Assembly (NCBI RefSeq): GCF_003851045.1
Contig: NZ_BFBX01000003.1
Location: 54,099 to 102,879, forward strand
Origin: Paenibacillus sp. 598K
GTDB taxonomy: Bacteria; Bacillota; Bacilli; Paenibacillales; Paenibacillaceae
Reading direction: 5' to 3'
DNA length: 48,781 nt
The notes under the pieces: model-generated
What the model saw: the letters and a program-made list of their open reading frames with translations, nothing else
What the model was told of the DNA's origin: nothing
The model's database searches: none
Position numbers and translations under genes: made by a program
Shown here: in pieces, positions 25,988 through 35,059 of the stretch
How the letters are laid out: each line of letters starts with the position of its first letter
Position numbering within the stretch: position 1 is the first letter of the stretch

Positions 25988-27331
25988 ATGAATATGAGTG
26001 CAATACCAGCACCAATGGTCATCTCCACCGAAGCGGGAGCGCAAGGTCAGGCAACAGGTCAGGGCGCGGCGAGCGGCAATAGCGGCTTCGCAGGCGTGCT
26101 CACGCAGGTCGGCTCGGCCACACCCTCTACGGTCTCAGCAACCGCGACGACCGGGAGCAACATTGGCTTGCTGAATCTGCCCCATTGGCAGATGCCCCTC
26201 ACGGAGGGCGAGGTAGGCGGATTGCTGCAGCTGCTGGTCCAGCAAATGCGCTACAGCGACAAGGATGCCGCCGATCTGGCTCCAGCGGAGGAAGCGCAAT
26301 ATGAAGCGGTCATGGAGCAAATCCAGGCGCTGCTCATCGCGATGGGGATGATGTCCCCGGCGCAGACGGGCACGTCAGGCGTAGCGACTCAGTCGCCAGA
26401 CGCTGCGGACGCGCTCGGACAGACGGCTACTGAAGCGTTGCCGACCGATCGTCACCAAGCGGTGTTGAAGGCGGTAGCGGCGCTCCTCGATCAGGGCGAT
26501 CCTGCTACGCGTCAATGGTTCAGAACGGCTGTCGAGCCGCAGCTGACGAAGCTGCAGGAGCTGCTCTCCAGACCAATCCAAGTCGCTCCGTCCCAAGACA
26601 CATCCGAGGTACCGATAGAACAGAAGAGCCAACAGGCGTCGCTGCAGCCGACCTCGGTCATCCATGCCGGCTCTCATCTGCAGCGCTTGAACCAGTGGTC
26701 TGCGCCTGCCGCAGCACTGGCCGCATCCCAACAAGCGGAAGCCGCTCCTGCTGAAGAGCAGACAGAGCTGACTGCCAAAGCCGACAATGGCCACGCGATG
26801 ACGGCGACGCTGCAGGATCAGGTGCGCTGGCAGCCGCAGCAGCTGAGACCGCTGGTCGCACAGCCGGTGCCTGTAGCGCAGTTCGCGGACACGATGAGCG
26901 GGATGGTCATGAAGCAATTCGATGTGACAACCGTCAATGGCATCTCCGAGGCGCGCATCTCGCTGTTCCCTGAGCATCTGGGACAAGTCGATGTGAAGAT
27001 TACGATCGTCGGCGGCCAGCTGACGGCGATGTTCACGGCTGAGAACGGGATAGCGCGCGAACTGCTGGAGAACAGCATGCATCAGCTTCGCGGCGCCTTG
27101 CAGCAGCAAGGACTGCAGGTCGAGCGGCTGCAGGTGACGCAGAGCGAACAACCGCAGCAGCAGACGTTCCAGGAGCAGCGTCAGCCTGGCTCCGGTCAGC
27201 AGCATGCCTCCTCCGAGCAGCACAAGTCGCCGCGCGCCAGCGCAGCCGAAGACAGCTTTGAGGAAGAGCTGAGCCATGAAGCGGTACGGCAGGAGCTCGA
27301 TTACGGCAGCGCGATTAACGTCACGGCTTAG
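25988..27331 (+). CDS. fliK: Flagellar hook-length control protein FliK
   Basis: A 447-residue Gln/Ala-rich secreted ruler. A long low-complexity N-terminal and middle region is followed by the folded Flg_hook domain at about residues 310-385 (RISLFPEHLGQVDVKI, NSMHQLRGALQQQGLQVERL) and a Gln/Ser-rich tail. It measures hook length and switches the FlhB export gate from hook to filament substrates. It starts at ATG after AAAGGAGGTGA, one of the strongest ribosome binding sites in the operon. Confidence 0.93.
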   Translation: MNMSAIPAPMVISTEAGAQGQATGQGAASGNSGFAGVLTQVGSATPSTVSATATTGSNIGLLNLPHWQMPLTEGEVGGLLQLLVQQMRYSDKDAADLAPAEEAQYEAVMEQIQALLIAMGMMSPAQTGTSGVATQSPDAADALGQTATEALPTDRHQAVLKAVAALLDQGDPATRQWFRTAVEPQLTKLQELLSRPIQVAPSQDTSEVPIEQKSQQASLQPTSVIHAGSHLQRLNQWSAPAAALAASQQAEAAPAEEQTELTAKADNGHAMTATLQDQVRWQPQQLRPLVAQPVPVAQFADTMSGMVMKQFDVTTVNGISEARISLFPEHLGQVDVKITIVGGQLTAMFTAENGIARELLENSMHQLRGALQQQGLQVERLQVTQSEQPQQQTFQEQRQPGSGQQHASSEQHKSPRASAAEDSFEEELSHEAVRQELDYGSAINVTA

Positions 27332-27349
27332 AACGGAGGTGGAGCGTCA

Positions 27350-27814
27350 ATGGCAGACATTCAAGGAACGAAAAACATTTGGCCCATATACAGCAAAAAC
27401 AATGTGTCGCTGACGAAGCCGAAGGACGATACGCTGGGCAAGGACGATTTCCTGAAAATCCTCATCACCCAGTTGAAGTATCAGGACCCGATGCAGCCGA
27501 TGCAGGACCGCGACTTCATCGCCCAAATGGCACAGTTCTCCTCTGTAGAGCAGATGATGAACATGGCCAAGGAGATGACTTACCTGCGGCATAACATGGG
27601 GACGGCCTCCAGCATGATCGGCAAGACGATCGAATGGAGCGAAATCGCAGAAACCGGTCAAAGCGTCCGCTACACCGGAGAGGTGAGCGCGATCGTCATG
27701 AAGGAAGGCATCCAGTACGCACAGGTTGGCGATTGGTTCGTGCCTGTCGAGGAGATCGAAACAATTACCGTCGCTAGCTCCAGCTCGAGCGAAGGGGTTG
27801 AGCCCGATGCATGA
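27350..27814 (+). CDS. flgD: Hook assembly scaffold protein FlgD
   Basis: A 154-residue hook cap. The N-terminal signature DDFLKILITQLKYQDPMQPM, then DFIAQMAQFSSVEQMMNM, is characteristic, followed by a short beta-rich part (IGKTIEWSE...YTGEVSAIVMKEG). As in other Bacilli it is shorter than the enterobacterial protein. It starts at ATG after GGAGGTGGAG. The stop overlaps the start of the next gene by eight bases. Confidence 0.95.
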   Translation: MADIQGTKNIWPIYSKNNVSLTKPKDDTLGKDDFLKILITQLKYQDPMQPMQDRDFIAQMAQFSSVEQMMNMAKEMTYLRHNMGTASSMIGKTIEWSEIAETGQSVRYTGEVSAIVMKEGIQYAQVGDWFVPVEEIETITVASSSSSEGVEPDA

Positions 27815-28184
27815 GTCGATCCGGATCGGCCAGTTGTTCCCCGCGCAGTCCGCTCCGCTTGGCGTTAAGTCAGCGACTGCCAAACCAGCGTCTGGAGCGA
27901 CCGAATTCCAAAAGCTGCTGGATGAGACGGAGCTGCGCTTCAGTCACCATGCGGAGACGAGGATGAAGCAACGCGGCATTACGCTAAAGCCCGAGCAGCT
28001 CGAGAGCATCAAGACGGCGATCGATCAGGCAGAGGCCAAGGGTGCCAGAGACTCGCTTGTTATGATGAAGGATCTGGCGATGATCGTCAATGTGCCGAGT
28101 CGCACCGTCGTGACGGCGATGTCCGGTCAATCGATGCAGCATCATGTGTTTACCCAGATCGACAGCGCAGTTGTCATTCCATAA
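27807..28184 (+). CDS. TIGR02530 family flagellar operon protein
   Basis: A 125-residue protein of the TIGR02530 flagellar family, recognised from FQKLLDETELRFSHHAETRMKQRGI and the C-terminal ARDSLVMMKDLAMIVNVPSRTVVTAM. The gene usually sits between flgD and the hook gene in Firmicutes. The start is ATG at 27807 after AAGGGG, overlapping the flgD end. The molecular function is not established as far as I know. It has no membrane segment or signal peptide. Confidence 0.85.
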   Translation: MHESIRIGQLFPAQSAPLGVKSATAKPASGATEFQKLLDETELRFSHHAETRMKQRGITLKPEQLESIKTAIDQAEAKGARDSLVMMKDLAMIVNVPSRTVVTAMSGQSMQHHVFTQIDSAVVIP

Positions 28185-28289
28185 AAGAAAACGGGCTGGA
28201 CCTAACGAGGGGGCCCGGGACTGTGGACCGATAGAAGCAGTCCATGAGCAACACTAACTATCTTTAATCCATAGGAGGCAGATTCCTTT

Positions 28290-29111
28290 ATGTTGAGATC
28301 GATGTACTCCGGCGTGTCCGGCATGCGCGGCTTTCAGACGAAGCTTGATGTGATCGGCAACAATATCGCTAATGTCAATACGGTTGGCTTTAAGGCCGGA
28401 CGGGTGATGTTCAAGGATATCCTAAGCCAGACGGTAGCTGGCGTGACAGCGCCGGTAGAGGGAGAGACCGGCGGCGTCAATGCCAAGCAGATCGGTCTGG
28501 GCGTGACGATCTCCGCGATCGATACGGTGCATACGCCGGGCAGCGCCATGACGACCAATGTGCCGACCGACCTGCGGATCGATGGCGACGGCTTCTTCGG
28601 CGTCAAAGTGAACGAGGATCAAGAGACGCCGTTCCTGACGCGCGCCGGCGACTTCAAGCTCGATGCCAACCGGCAGCTGGTCAATAGCGACGGACTGTTC
28701 GTCGTCGATGCGGAAGGCGGCATCATTACACTCGATGAAGCGGTGACGAGCTTCTCGATCTCCAGCAATGGCAATATTATCGCGGTCAATGCCGATGGTA
28801 CGACCGAGCCGACAGACATCTTCATTGGCGTAGCGGTCGTGACCAATCCAGGCGGGCTCGAGAAAATCGGCGGCAATCTGTACCGAGTGACTCCAAACGC
28901 CACAGCGGGCGGAGAGTTCGAAATGGGCGCTGCCAACGACGTCGAGGCCGGCTCCGGCGCCATCGTCCCTGGCCAGCTGGAGATGTCCAACGTCGATCTG
29001 ACCAGCGAATTCACAGAGATGATCGTCGCTCAGCGCGGGTTCCAGGCGAACTCCCGCATCATTACGACATCGGATGAGGTGCTGCAGGAGGTCGTTAATC
29101 TGAAACGTTAA
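28290..29111 (+). CDS. flgE: Flagellar hook protein FlgE (short Bacillus type)
   Basis: A 273-residue hook/rod family protein with N-terminal MLRSMYSGVSGMRGF and LDVIGNNIANVNTVGFK, and C-terminal NVDLTSEFTEMIVAQRGFQANS. It closely resembles the 264-residue B. subtilis hook protein, which is much shorter than enterobacterial FlgE and has often been labelled FlgG. Position after flgD and before swrD supports the hook role. It starts at ATG after ATAGGAGG. The 105-base gap before it holds a GGACTG/CAGTCC hairpin (28218-28243). Confidence 0.92.
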   Translation: MLRSMYSGVSGMRGFQTKLDVIGNNIANVNTVGFKAGRVMFKDILSQTVAGVTAPVEGETGGVNAKQIGLGVTISAIDTVHTPGSAMTTNVPTDLRIDGDGFFGVKVNEDQETPFLTRAGDFKLDANRQLVNSDGLFVVDAEGGIITLDEAVTSFSISSNGNIIAVNADGTTEPTDIFIGVAVVTNPGGLEKIGGNLYRVTPNATAGGEFEMGAANDVEAGSGAIVPGQLEMSNVDLTSEFTEMIVAQRGFQANSRIITTSDEVLQEVVNLKR

Positions 29112-29176
29112 TCGTGAAAGCTCGATCAAAGGCTGAGGCGGCTCGCCGCCTCGCCTGATTTTACAGGGGGAAGATC

Positions 29177-29395
29177 ATGATAACTGTAACGCGTCTGAAT
29201 CACTCCAAGCTGACCGTCAATGCGCTGCTGATCGAGCTCGTCGAGGAAGTGCCGGATACGCTCATCACGCTGACGACGGGCAAGAAGTTTCTGGTTCTTG
29301 AGAGCGCCGAGCAAGTCATCGAACAGGTACAGGCTTACCTCCGCGCCATTGGTGTAAATGCAGCTTCAATAAAAAGCAATCTCACGGAGGAGTAG
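29177..29395 (+). CDS. swrD: SwrD/FlbD family flagellar protein
   Basis: A 72-residue protein beginning MITVTRLNHSKLTVNALLIE and containing DTLITLTTGKKFLV, the FlbD-like family signature. The B. subtilis orthologue SwrD (YlzI) raises motor power and is needed for swarming. It starts at ATG after CAGGGGGAAG. fliL starts five bases after its stop. Confidence 0.93.
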   Translation: MITVTRLNHSKLTVNALLIELVEEVPDTLITLTTGKKFLVLESAEQVIEQVQAYLRAIGVNAASIKSNLTEE

Positions 29396-29400
29396 ACGCG

Positions 29401-29883
29401 ATGAAACGAATGTTGCCTTGGCTCATTACCATTTTGCTATCCATCACCCTCATTGCCATCGTTGCTGTTTTTCTGTACAACCAGTTTCTCAATCCAAGCT
29501 CGGCCTCCCCTGCGGAGCAGGCGGCAAACAGCGTGCAGGATGTCAAGCCGAATCAACTGAGCGCAGACAAGCGAGTGGAGCTGACGTCAGAGATTACCGG
29601 CATTCGGACGAATCTGTCCGAGCTGAATTTCCTTGTACAGATGAGCTTTGCGTTCCAGTTGGATTCAAAGAAAACAAAAGAAGGCTTCGACAAAATTAAA
29701 GAGATCGAAATTAAACCGATCATCGTGCGCACGCTGGCAGATATGACGTCAGAGCAGATGCAAGGCTCCAAAGGCAAGGATGAGCTGGCTGCCCGTCTGC
29801 TGAACACGATTAATCCGATCCTGCCAGAAGGCGGCAAGCTGACCAAAGTCGAGATTACGGAATTTTTCATGCAGCGTATCTAG
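29401..29883 (+). CDS. fliL: Flagellar basal-body associated protein FliL
   Basis: A 160-residue single-span membrane protein. A hydrophobic segment (LPWLITILLSITLIAIVAVFL) precedes an extracytoplasmic domain ending in VEITEFFMQRI, the typical FliL C-terminus. It associates with the stator and supports torque under load. It starts at ATG after CGGAGGAG. The stop codon sits in a 9-base tandem duplication (29874-29891). Confidence 0.93.
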   Translation: MKRMLPWLITILLSITLIAIVAVFLYNQFLNPSSASPAEQAANSVQDVKPNQLSADKRVELTSEITGIRTNLSELNFLVQMSFAFQLDSKKTKEGFDKIKEIEIKPIIVRTLADMTSEQMQGSKGKDELAARLLNTINPILPEGGKLTKVEITEFFMQRI

Positions 29884-29935
29884 CGTATCTAATGAAAGGA
29901 AAGCCCGTTTTCTTAACGTAAGAGGAGGAGAGAAA

Positions 29936-30937
29936 ATGGTTGATGTCTTATCGCAAAATGAAATAGATGCGCTTTTGGCGGCTCTCTCTTCCGGCGAGAT
30001 GGATGCGGAGGAGCTCAAAAAAGAAGAGACGCAAAAGAAGATCAGAGCTTACGACTTCAAACGCGCCGTTCGCTTCTCCAAGGATCATATTCGCAGCCTG
30101 ACGCGCATTCACGAGAACTACGCCCGGTTTTTGACGACCTATTTCTCGGCTCAGCTGCGCACCTTCGTTCAGATCAACGTGGTGCAGGTGGAGCAGCTGC
30201 CTTATGACGAGTTTATCCGCTCGATCCCGAAGATGACGATACTGAATATCTTTGAGGCGGAGCCGCTCGAGGGCAGAATGGTGCTCGAGGTGCATCCCAA
30301 TGTCGCCTTCGCGATGCTGGATCGGCTGCTCGGCGGTCAAGGCTCCGCGCCGTCGAAGATTACGGCGCTGACCGAGATCGAGACGATGGTCATGGAGCGC
30401 ATCTTCAGCCGCGCCTTCGAGAGTCTCCAGGAGGCATGGCGTACGATCATCGATCTGTCGCCGCGTCTCGAGGCGCTAGAGACCAATCCGCAGTTTATGC
30501 AGATCGTCTCTCCCAACGAGACGATCGCCCTGATCTCGCTTAGTACCAAAATCGGCGAAACGACGGGGATGATCAATCTGTGTATCCCGCATGTCGTCAT
30601 CGAGCCGATCATGTCGCGTCTCTCGGTGCACCACTGGTTCGTCTCGCAGAAAAAAGCGAGAGCGCCCGAGGAAGTCGAGATGCTGCAGGCGCGGGTGCAC
30701 AAAGCGAAGCTGCCCGTCGTCGCCGAGCTTGGCATGTCGTCGCTGTCTGTGCAGGAGTTTCTGGGGCTAGCGGTCGGCGATGTCATCTCCTTGAAGAAGC
30801 ATGTGGATGAAGGACTGCATATTAAAGTCGGCGACAAGTTGAAGTTTATCGGCAGTCCGGGGTCGGTCAAGGACAGACTGGCTGTGCAGATAGACGAGAT
30901 TGTGAGCGAAGGAGTGGAAGAGGATTATGACGAGTAA
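29936..30937 (+). CDS. fliM: Flagellar motor switch protein FliM
   Basis: A 333-residue C-ring protein. The N-terminal LSQNEIDALLAAL is the CheY-P binding segment; a CheC-like middle domain (IFEAEPLEGRMVLEVHP, MLDRLLGG) and a C-terminal FliN-like domain (SSLSVQEFLGLAVGDVI) follow. It starts at ATG after GAGGAGGAGAG. Its end overlaps fliY by 11 bases. Confidence 0.97.
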   Translation: MVDVLSQNEIDALLAALSSGEMDAEELKKEETQKKIRAYDFKRAVRFSKDHIRSLTRIHENYARFLTTYFSAQLRTFVQINVVQVEQLPYDEFIRSIPKMTILNIFEAEPLEGRMVLEVHPNVAFAMLDRLLGGQGSAPSKITALTEIETMVMERIFSRAFESLQEAWRTIIDLSPRLEALETNPQFMQIVSPNETIALISLSTKIGETTGMINLCIPHVVIEPIMSRLSVHHWFVSQKKARAPEEVEMLQARVHKAKLPVVAELGMSSLSVQEFLGLAVGDVISLKKHVDEGLHIKVGDKLKFIGSPGSVKDRLAVQIDEIVSEGVEEDYDE

Positions 30938-32186
30938 GGACTATCTCTCTCAGGAAGAGATCGATGCTCTGCTGCGCCAGTCTGCCGGTGAATCGGAAGA
31001 GACGTCGGTCAGCTCGGAATCCAATGAAATCGACGCCTACATAAGCGAGATGGAACAGGATGCGCTTGGCGAGATCGGCAACATCACCTTCGGCAGCGCG
31101 GCTACGGCGTTATCGACGCTGCTCGGCCGCAAGGTCGATATTACAACGCCTAAGGTGTCGATCATCAAACGCGAGGATCTCGACACGGAATTCCCCAAGC
31201 CGCATGTGGCGGTGCATGTCCATTATGTCGATGGCTTCCAGGGCATCAACTCTCTCGTCATCAAGACGCGCGACGCGCAAGTGATCGCCGATCTGATGCT
31301 GGGCGGGGAAGGCGATGTGACCGCGCAAGAGCTGAACGAGATCCACATCAGCGCCGTCCAGGAAGCGATGAACCAGATGATGGGCTCGTCGGCGACGTCG
31401 ATGTCGACCATCTTCAACCGGTTCGTCAATATCTCGCCGCCGGGCATTGATATTCTCGATGTGAATAGCGGGGAAGGGGTCAACAATCTGCCGCCGGTCG
31501 ACGTGTTCGTCAAGATTTCATTCTCGCTGAAGATCGGCGATCTGATCGATTCGACGATTATGCAGCTGTTGCCGGTTTCCTTTGCCAAGGAGCTGGTATC
31601 GACGTTGATGGGAAGCGCGGGAATGACGGAGGAGGCCGTCCCGGCCGCCTACAGCGAGCCTGCCGCCGCTTCGGTGGAACAGCCGGCTGACTACGCGCCG
31701 CCAGCGCCAAGTGCGCCGCCTGCCGCAGCTGCGCATCAGCCGCCGCCGGCGATGCCGCCGCAGCAAGCGCAGACGCCGCCGTATTATCCGGAGGGGCAGC
31801 CTTACGGGGCGCCGATGATGCCGCCGCCGGGACCGCACACCTACGGTGGAGGACTCAATCGCAACACCAATGTGCAGCCGGTGCAGTTCGCCAATTTCCA
31901 AGGCCCGTCGTACGCGCAAGGGGATGAGACGAACCTAAATTTATTGCTCGACATTCCTCTCAAAGTAACGGTAGAATTAGGAAGGACACAAAAGCAGATC
32001 AAGGATATACTTGAGCTGTCCCAAGGCTCCATCATTGAGCTGGACAAGCTGGCCGGCGAACCGGTTGACATTCTCGTCAATAACAAGCTGATTGCCAAAG
32101 GGGAGGTCGTTGTTATCGATGAGAATTTCGGTGTTCGAGTTACGGACATTGTCAGCCAGTGGGATCGCATACAAAAATTACAATAA
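30927..32186 (+). CDS. fliY: Flagellar motor switch phosphatase FliY
   Basis: A 419-residue Gram-positive C-ring protein that combines CheY-P phosphatase and FliN functions. The N-terminal LSQEEIDALLRQ resembles FliM. Two CheC-type active-site motifs are visible (EIGNITFGSA and EAMNQMMGSS). A Pro/Ala-rich linker covers about residues 235-315. The C-terminal FliN domain has LLLDIPLKVTVELGRTQ and NLIAKGEVVVIDENFGVR-type sequence. It starts at ATG inside fliM. Confidence 0.97.
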   Translation: MTSKDYLSQEEIDALLRQSAGESEETSVSSESNEIDAYISEMEQDALGEIGNITFGSAATALSTLLGRKVDITTPKVSIIKREDLDTEFPKPHVAVHVHYVDGFQGINSLVIKTRDAQVIADLMLGGEGDVTAQELNEIHISAVQEAMNQMMGSSATSMSTIFNRFVNISPPGIDILDVNSGEGVNNLPPVDVFVKISFSLKIGDLIDSTIMQLLPVSFAKELVSTLMGSAGMTEEAVPAAYSEPAAASVEQPADYAPPAPSAPPAAAAHQPPPAMPPQQAQTPPYYPEGQPYGAPMMPPPGPHTYGGGLNRNTNVQPVQFANFQGPSYAQGDETNLNLLLDIPLKVTVELGRTQKQIKDILELSQGSIIELDKLAGEPVDILVNNKLIAKGEVVVIDENFGVRVTDIVSQWDRIQKLQ

Positions 32187-32207
32187 CATCTAGGAGGAAG
32201 AAGAACG

Positions 32208-32573
32208 ATGGCAAACCGCATTTTGATCGTAGACGACGCTGCATTTATGAGAATGATGATCCGGGACATTCTGACGAAAAACGGCTACGAGGTCGTCGGC
32301 GAAGCGCAAGACGGCGCACAGGCGGTGGAGAAATACAAAGAGCTGAAGCCGGATCTGATCACGATGGATATTACGATGCCTGAGATGGACGGCATCTCGG
32401 CATTGAAGGAAATCAAAAAAATGGATGGCAACGCCAAGGTCATCATGTGCTCGGCGATGGGCCAGCAAGCGATGGTTATCGATGCGATCCAGGCGGGCGC
32501 CAAAGACTTTATCGTCAAGCCGTTCCAGGCTGACCGCGTAATCGAAGCCATCAAGAAGACGCTCGGCGGCTAG
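32208..32573 (+). CDS. cheY: Chemotaxis response regulator CheY
   Basis: A 121-residue single receiver domain. The acid pocket is Asp 9 and Asp 10, the phosphorylation site is Asp 54 in LITMDITMPEMDG, and the conserved Lys lies in DFIVKPF. CheY-P binds FliM/FliY at the motor. It starts at ATG after TAGGAGGAAG. Position between fliY and fliO is the Bacillus arrangement. Confidence 0.97.
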   Translation: MANRILIVDDAAFMRMMIRDILTKNGYEVVGEAQDGAQAVEKYKELKPDLITMDITMPEMDGISALKEIKKMDGNAKVIMCSAMGQQAMVIDAIQAGAKDFIVKPFQADRVIEAIKKTLGG

Positions 32574-32584
32574 GCCGTACGCTT

Positions 32585-33202
32585 ATGCGCGCACCGGCGC
32601 TTCTGACCGGACTGTGGGCGGGCGGAGCCTGGACCGTCTTGCCGTCCTATGCAGCCTCGGCTTCTGTCCCGGACGGAGGCGGCGAGGAGCTGCCTGCGGA
32701 GCTGCTCACAGATACCAGTATGGCAGGCAGCTTGCTGTGGGTCATTGTCTCCCTGTTATTAGTTATCGGATTAATTATACTGTTTGTGAAGTTTTTGGCC
32801 CAGCGCAGCCGAACTTTCGGCAGCAACCGCGCCATGCGCACGCTTGGCGGCGTCGGACTTGGTCCGAACAAGTCCTTGCAGGTTGTCGAGCTCGGCGGCA
32901 AAGTGTACATACTCGGCGTAGGCGAGAACATCTCGCTGCTGGACAAGGTTGAGGACCCTGAGGAGGCGGAGGCATTGCTCGCCCAGTTGGAGCAGTCTCC
33001 GCCCGGAGCAGTCTCGCTAGGCGGTCTGCTCGGCCGCTTGCGTGGCCGGGCCGAGCAGCCTCAGCCCGGCGAGGAGCTGTGGCAGACGCCGGCTTCCTTC
33101 CAGGATGTGCTGGATGAGAAGCTGCAGCGTCAAGCTGAGCGCAAGCAGCAGGTCAGGACGCTGCTGGATGACTCTAAGCAAAGGGATCGGTTGGATGAAT
33201 GA
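32585..33202 (+). CDS. fliO: Flagellar biosynthetic protein FliO/FliZ
   Basis: A 205-residue membrane protein with a cleavable-type N-terminus (ALLTGLWAGGAWTVLPSYAASA), one membrane helix (LLWVIVSLLLVIGLIILFVKFL) and a cytoplasmic FliO domain (LGPNKSLQVVELGGKVYILGVGE). It assists assembly of the FliP export ring. The start has no strong ribosome binding site and lies 11 bases after cheY, so coupling is likely. The stop overlaps the fliP start by ATGA. Confidence 0.9.
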   Translation: MRAPALLTGLWAGGAWTVLPSYAASASVPDGGGEELPAELLTDTSMAGSLLWVIVSLLLVIGLIILFVKFLAQRSRTFGSNRAMRTLGGVGLGPNKSLQVVELGGKVYILGVGENISLLDKVEDPEEAEALLAQLEQSPPGAVSLGGLLGRLRGRAEQPQPGEELWQTPASFQDVLDEKLQRQAERKQQVRTLLDDSKQRDRLDE

Positions 33203-33951
33203 AGATTAAGCTGCTCTATACGACTGTTGCACTGCTGTTGCTGACACTCGCGATACCGACGATAAGCTTCGCCGAGCCTTTGCCCGACATTAGCATCCAG
33301 ATCGGGGAGGGCGATGGCCAGCCCGGCACTTCGGCGCTGTCGATCCTGCTCTTGCTGACCGTGCTCAGCGTGGCTCCGGCGATCCTGCTCATGATGACGT
33401 GCTTCACACGGATCGTTATCGTGCTTGGCTTCGTCCGGACCTCGCTAGGCACCCAGCAGATGCCGCCCAACCAGGTGCTGATCGGTCTGGCGCTGTTCCT
33501 GACCCTGTTCGTGATGGCGCCGACGCTATCCCAGGTGAACGAGGTCGCTTTGCAGCCCTATTTGAAGGGTGAAGTGACGCAGACGGAGGCGCTGACGCAA
33601 GCCGCTGTGCCGATGAAGGACTTTATGGTCAAGCATACGCGAGAGAAGGATCTGATGCTGTTTCTGAATTATACCGGCACGGAGCGCCCTTCAAGCGTCG
33701 ATGATATTCCGATTACGGTGTTGATTCCATCGTATGTGCTCAGCGAGCTGAAGACGGCCTTTCAGATGGGCTTCATGATTTTCATCCCGTTTTTGATCAT
33801 CGATATGGTTGTCGCCAGCGTACTGATGGCGATGGGGATGATGATGCTTCCGCCGATCATGATTTCGTTGCCGTTCAAGATTTTGTTGTTCGTACTGGTA
33901 GATGGCTGGTACCTAGTTGTCCGGTCGCTATTGCTTAGTTATAGCCCTTAA
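33199..33951 (+). CDS. fliP: Flagellar export gate protein FliP
   Basis: A 250-residue protein with an N-terminal signal peptide (LLYTTVALLLLTLAIPTISFA) and four membrane segments. Family motifs include LMMTCFTRIVIVLGFVRTSLG and FQMGFMIFIPFLIIDMVV. Five FliP subunits with FliQ and FliR form the export gate. It starts at the ATG overlapping the fliO stop. Confidence 0.97.
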   Translation: MKIKLLYTTVALLLLTLAIPTISFAEPLPDISIQIGEGDGQPGTSALSILLLLTVLSVAPAILLMMTCFTRIVIVLGFVRTSLGTQQMPPNQVLIGLALFLTLFVMAPTLSQVNEVALQPYLKGEVTQTEALTQAAVPMKDFMVKHTREKDLMLFLNYTGTERPSSVDDIPITVLIPSYVLSELKTAFQMGFMIFIPFLIIDMVVASVLMAMGMMMLPPIMISLPFKILLFVLVDGWYLVVRSLLLSYSP

Positions 33952-33980
33952 ATTCAGTCCTTTCAGGGAGGGAACGCGTG

Positions 33981-34250
33981 ATGAGTCCGGATTTTATCGT
34001 CGGTCTCGCGGGCCAAGCCGTCTACACGGTACTGAAAGCCTCTGCGCCGATGTTGATACTCGGGTTGGCCGTTGGCTTGATCGTCAGCGTCTTCCAGGCG
34101 ACGACGCAGATTCAGGAGCAGACGCTTGCTTTTGTGCCGAAGATTGTAGCGGTCCTGTTGGCGGTACTGCTGTTTGGGCCTTGGATTCTCAATGTGCTGG
34201 TCGATTTTACTTATAATCTTCTGAACAACTTGCACAACTATATCGGATAG
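33981..34250 (+). CDS. fliQ: Flagellar export gate protein FliQ
   Basis: An 89-residue protein with two membrane helices (SAPMLILGLAVGLIVSVFQATTQIQEQTL pattern and IVAVLLAVLLFGPWILNVLVDF). FliQ packs around the FliPR core of the export gate. The start is ATG at 33981, eight bases after GGGAGGG; the adjacent GTG at 33978 is also possible. Confidence 0.96.
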   Translation: MSPDFIVGLAGQAVYTVLKASAPMLILGLAVGLIVSVFQATTQIQEQTLAFVPKIVAVLLAVLLFGPWILNVLVDFTYNLLNNLHNYIG

Positions 34251-34261
34251 GCTGTGGATCG

Positions 34262-35059
34262 ATGGATCTCTTCCTACAGGCAGTGCCTATTTTTTTACTT
34301 GTTTTTTGTCGAATCACCTCATTTTTCGTCGTCGCGCCGATCTTTTCGACGCGTGGGGTGCCGGCGATGGCCAAGATTGGCCTCGGGTTTTTCGTCTCCT
34401 TGATGGTATTTCTGGCGATGGGGCAGGAGCAGATGCCCGCGCTTAATGCGGAATACCTGCTTGTCGTCATTCGGGAGATCCTGATTGGCTTGCTGCTAGG
34501 CTTTGTGGCCTATTTGTTTTTTACGATCGTGCAGACGGCAGGTAGCTTCATCGATCTGCAGATGGGATTCGGGATGGCCAATGTCATCGATCCGATGACC
34601 GGCGTGTCGACGCCGATGCTGGGCAATTTCAAGTTTATTTTGTTAATCCTGATCTTCCTGTCGATGAACGGCCATCATTATCTGCTCATGGCCATCATGC
34701 AGAGCTACGAATGGATCCCGCTCGGCAATGAGCTGTATGCCAAGATCAGTCAGGGCAATATCAGTACCTTCCTGGTCGAGACATTTGCCTATACATTTAT
34801 GCTGTCGCTGCAGATGTCGGCGCCGCTCGTCGTGGCGATGTTTCTGACGGACGTCGGTCTCGGCTTTCTCGCCCGTACAGCGCCGCAGTTCAACGTATTC
34901 GTCATCGGCATTCCGCTCAAAATTTTGGTTGGCTTCCTCATCCTCGCCATGCTGATGCCAGGGATGGTCGCCTTGTTCGGCCAGATCTTCGAGCAGATGT
35001 TCAGAGCGATGGAACAATTGCTTCATCTCATCAGCGCAGATTCAGGGGGGACGACATGA
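34262..35059 (+). CDS. fliR: Flagellar export gate protein FliR
   Basis: A 265-residue multi-span membrane protein (about six helices) with AVPIFLLVFCRITSFFVVAP at the start, QMGFGMANVIDPMTG in the middle, and FVIGIPLKILVGFLILAM near the end. It is the single-copy part of the export gate and contacts FlhB. The stop overlaps the flhB start by ATGA. Confidence 0.96.
   Translation: MDLFLQAVPIFLLVFCRITSFFVVAPIFSTRGVPAMAKIGLGFFVSLMVFLAMGQEQMPALNAEYLLVVIREILIGLLLGFVAYLFFTIVQTAGSFIDLQMGFGMANVIDPMTGVSTPMLGNFKFILLILIFLSMNGHHYLLMAIMQSYEWIPLGNELYAKISQGNISTFLVETFAYTFMLSLQMSAPLVVAMFLTDVGLGFLARTAPQFNVFVIGIPLKILVGFLILAMLMPGMVALFGQIFEQMFRAMEQLLHLISADSGGTT

Noticed and set aside
28218..28243. A terminator before flgE
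   Set aside because: The GGACTG/CAGTCC stem is only six pairs and has no T tract; the operon continues with a strong ribosome binding site.
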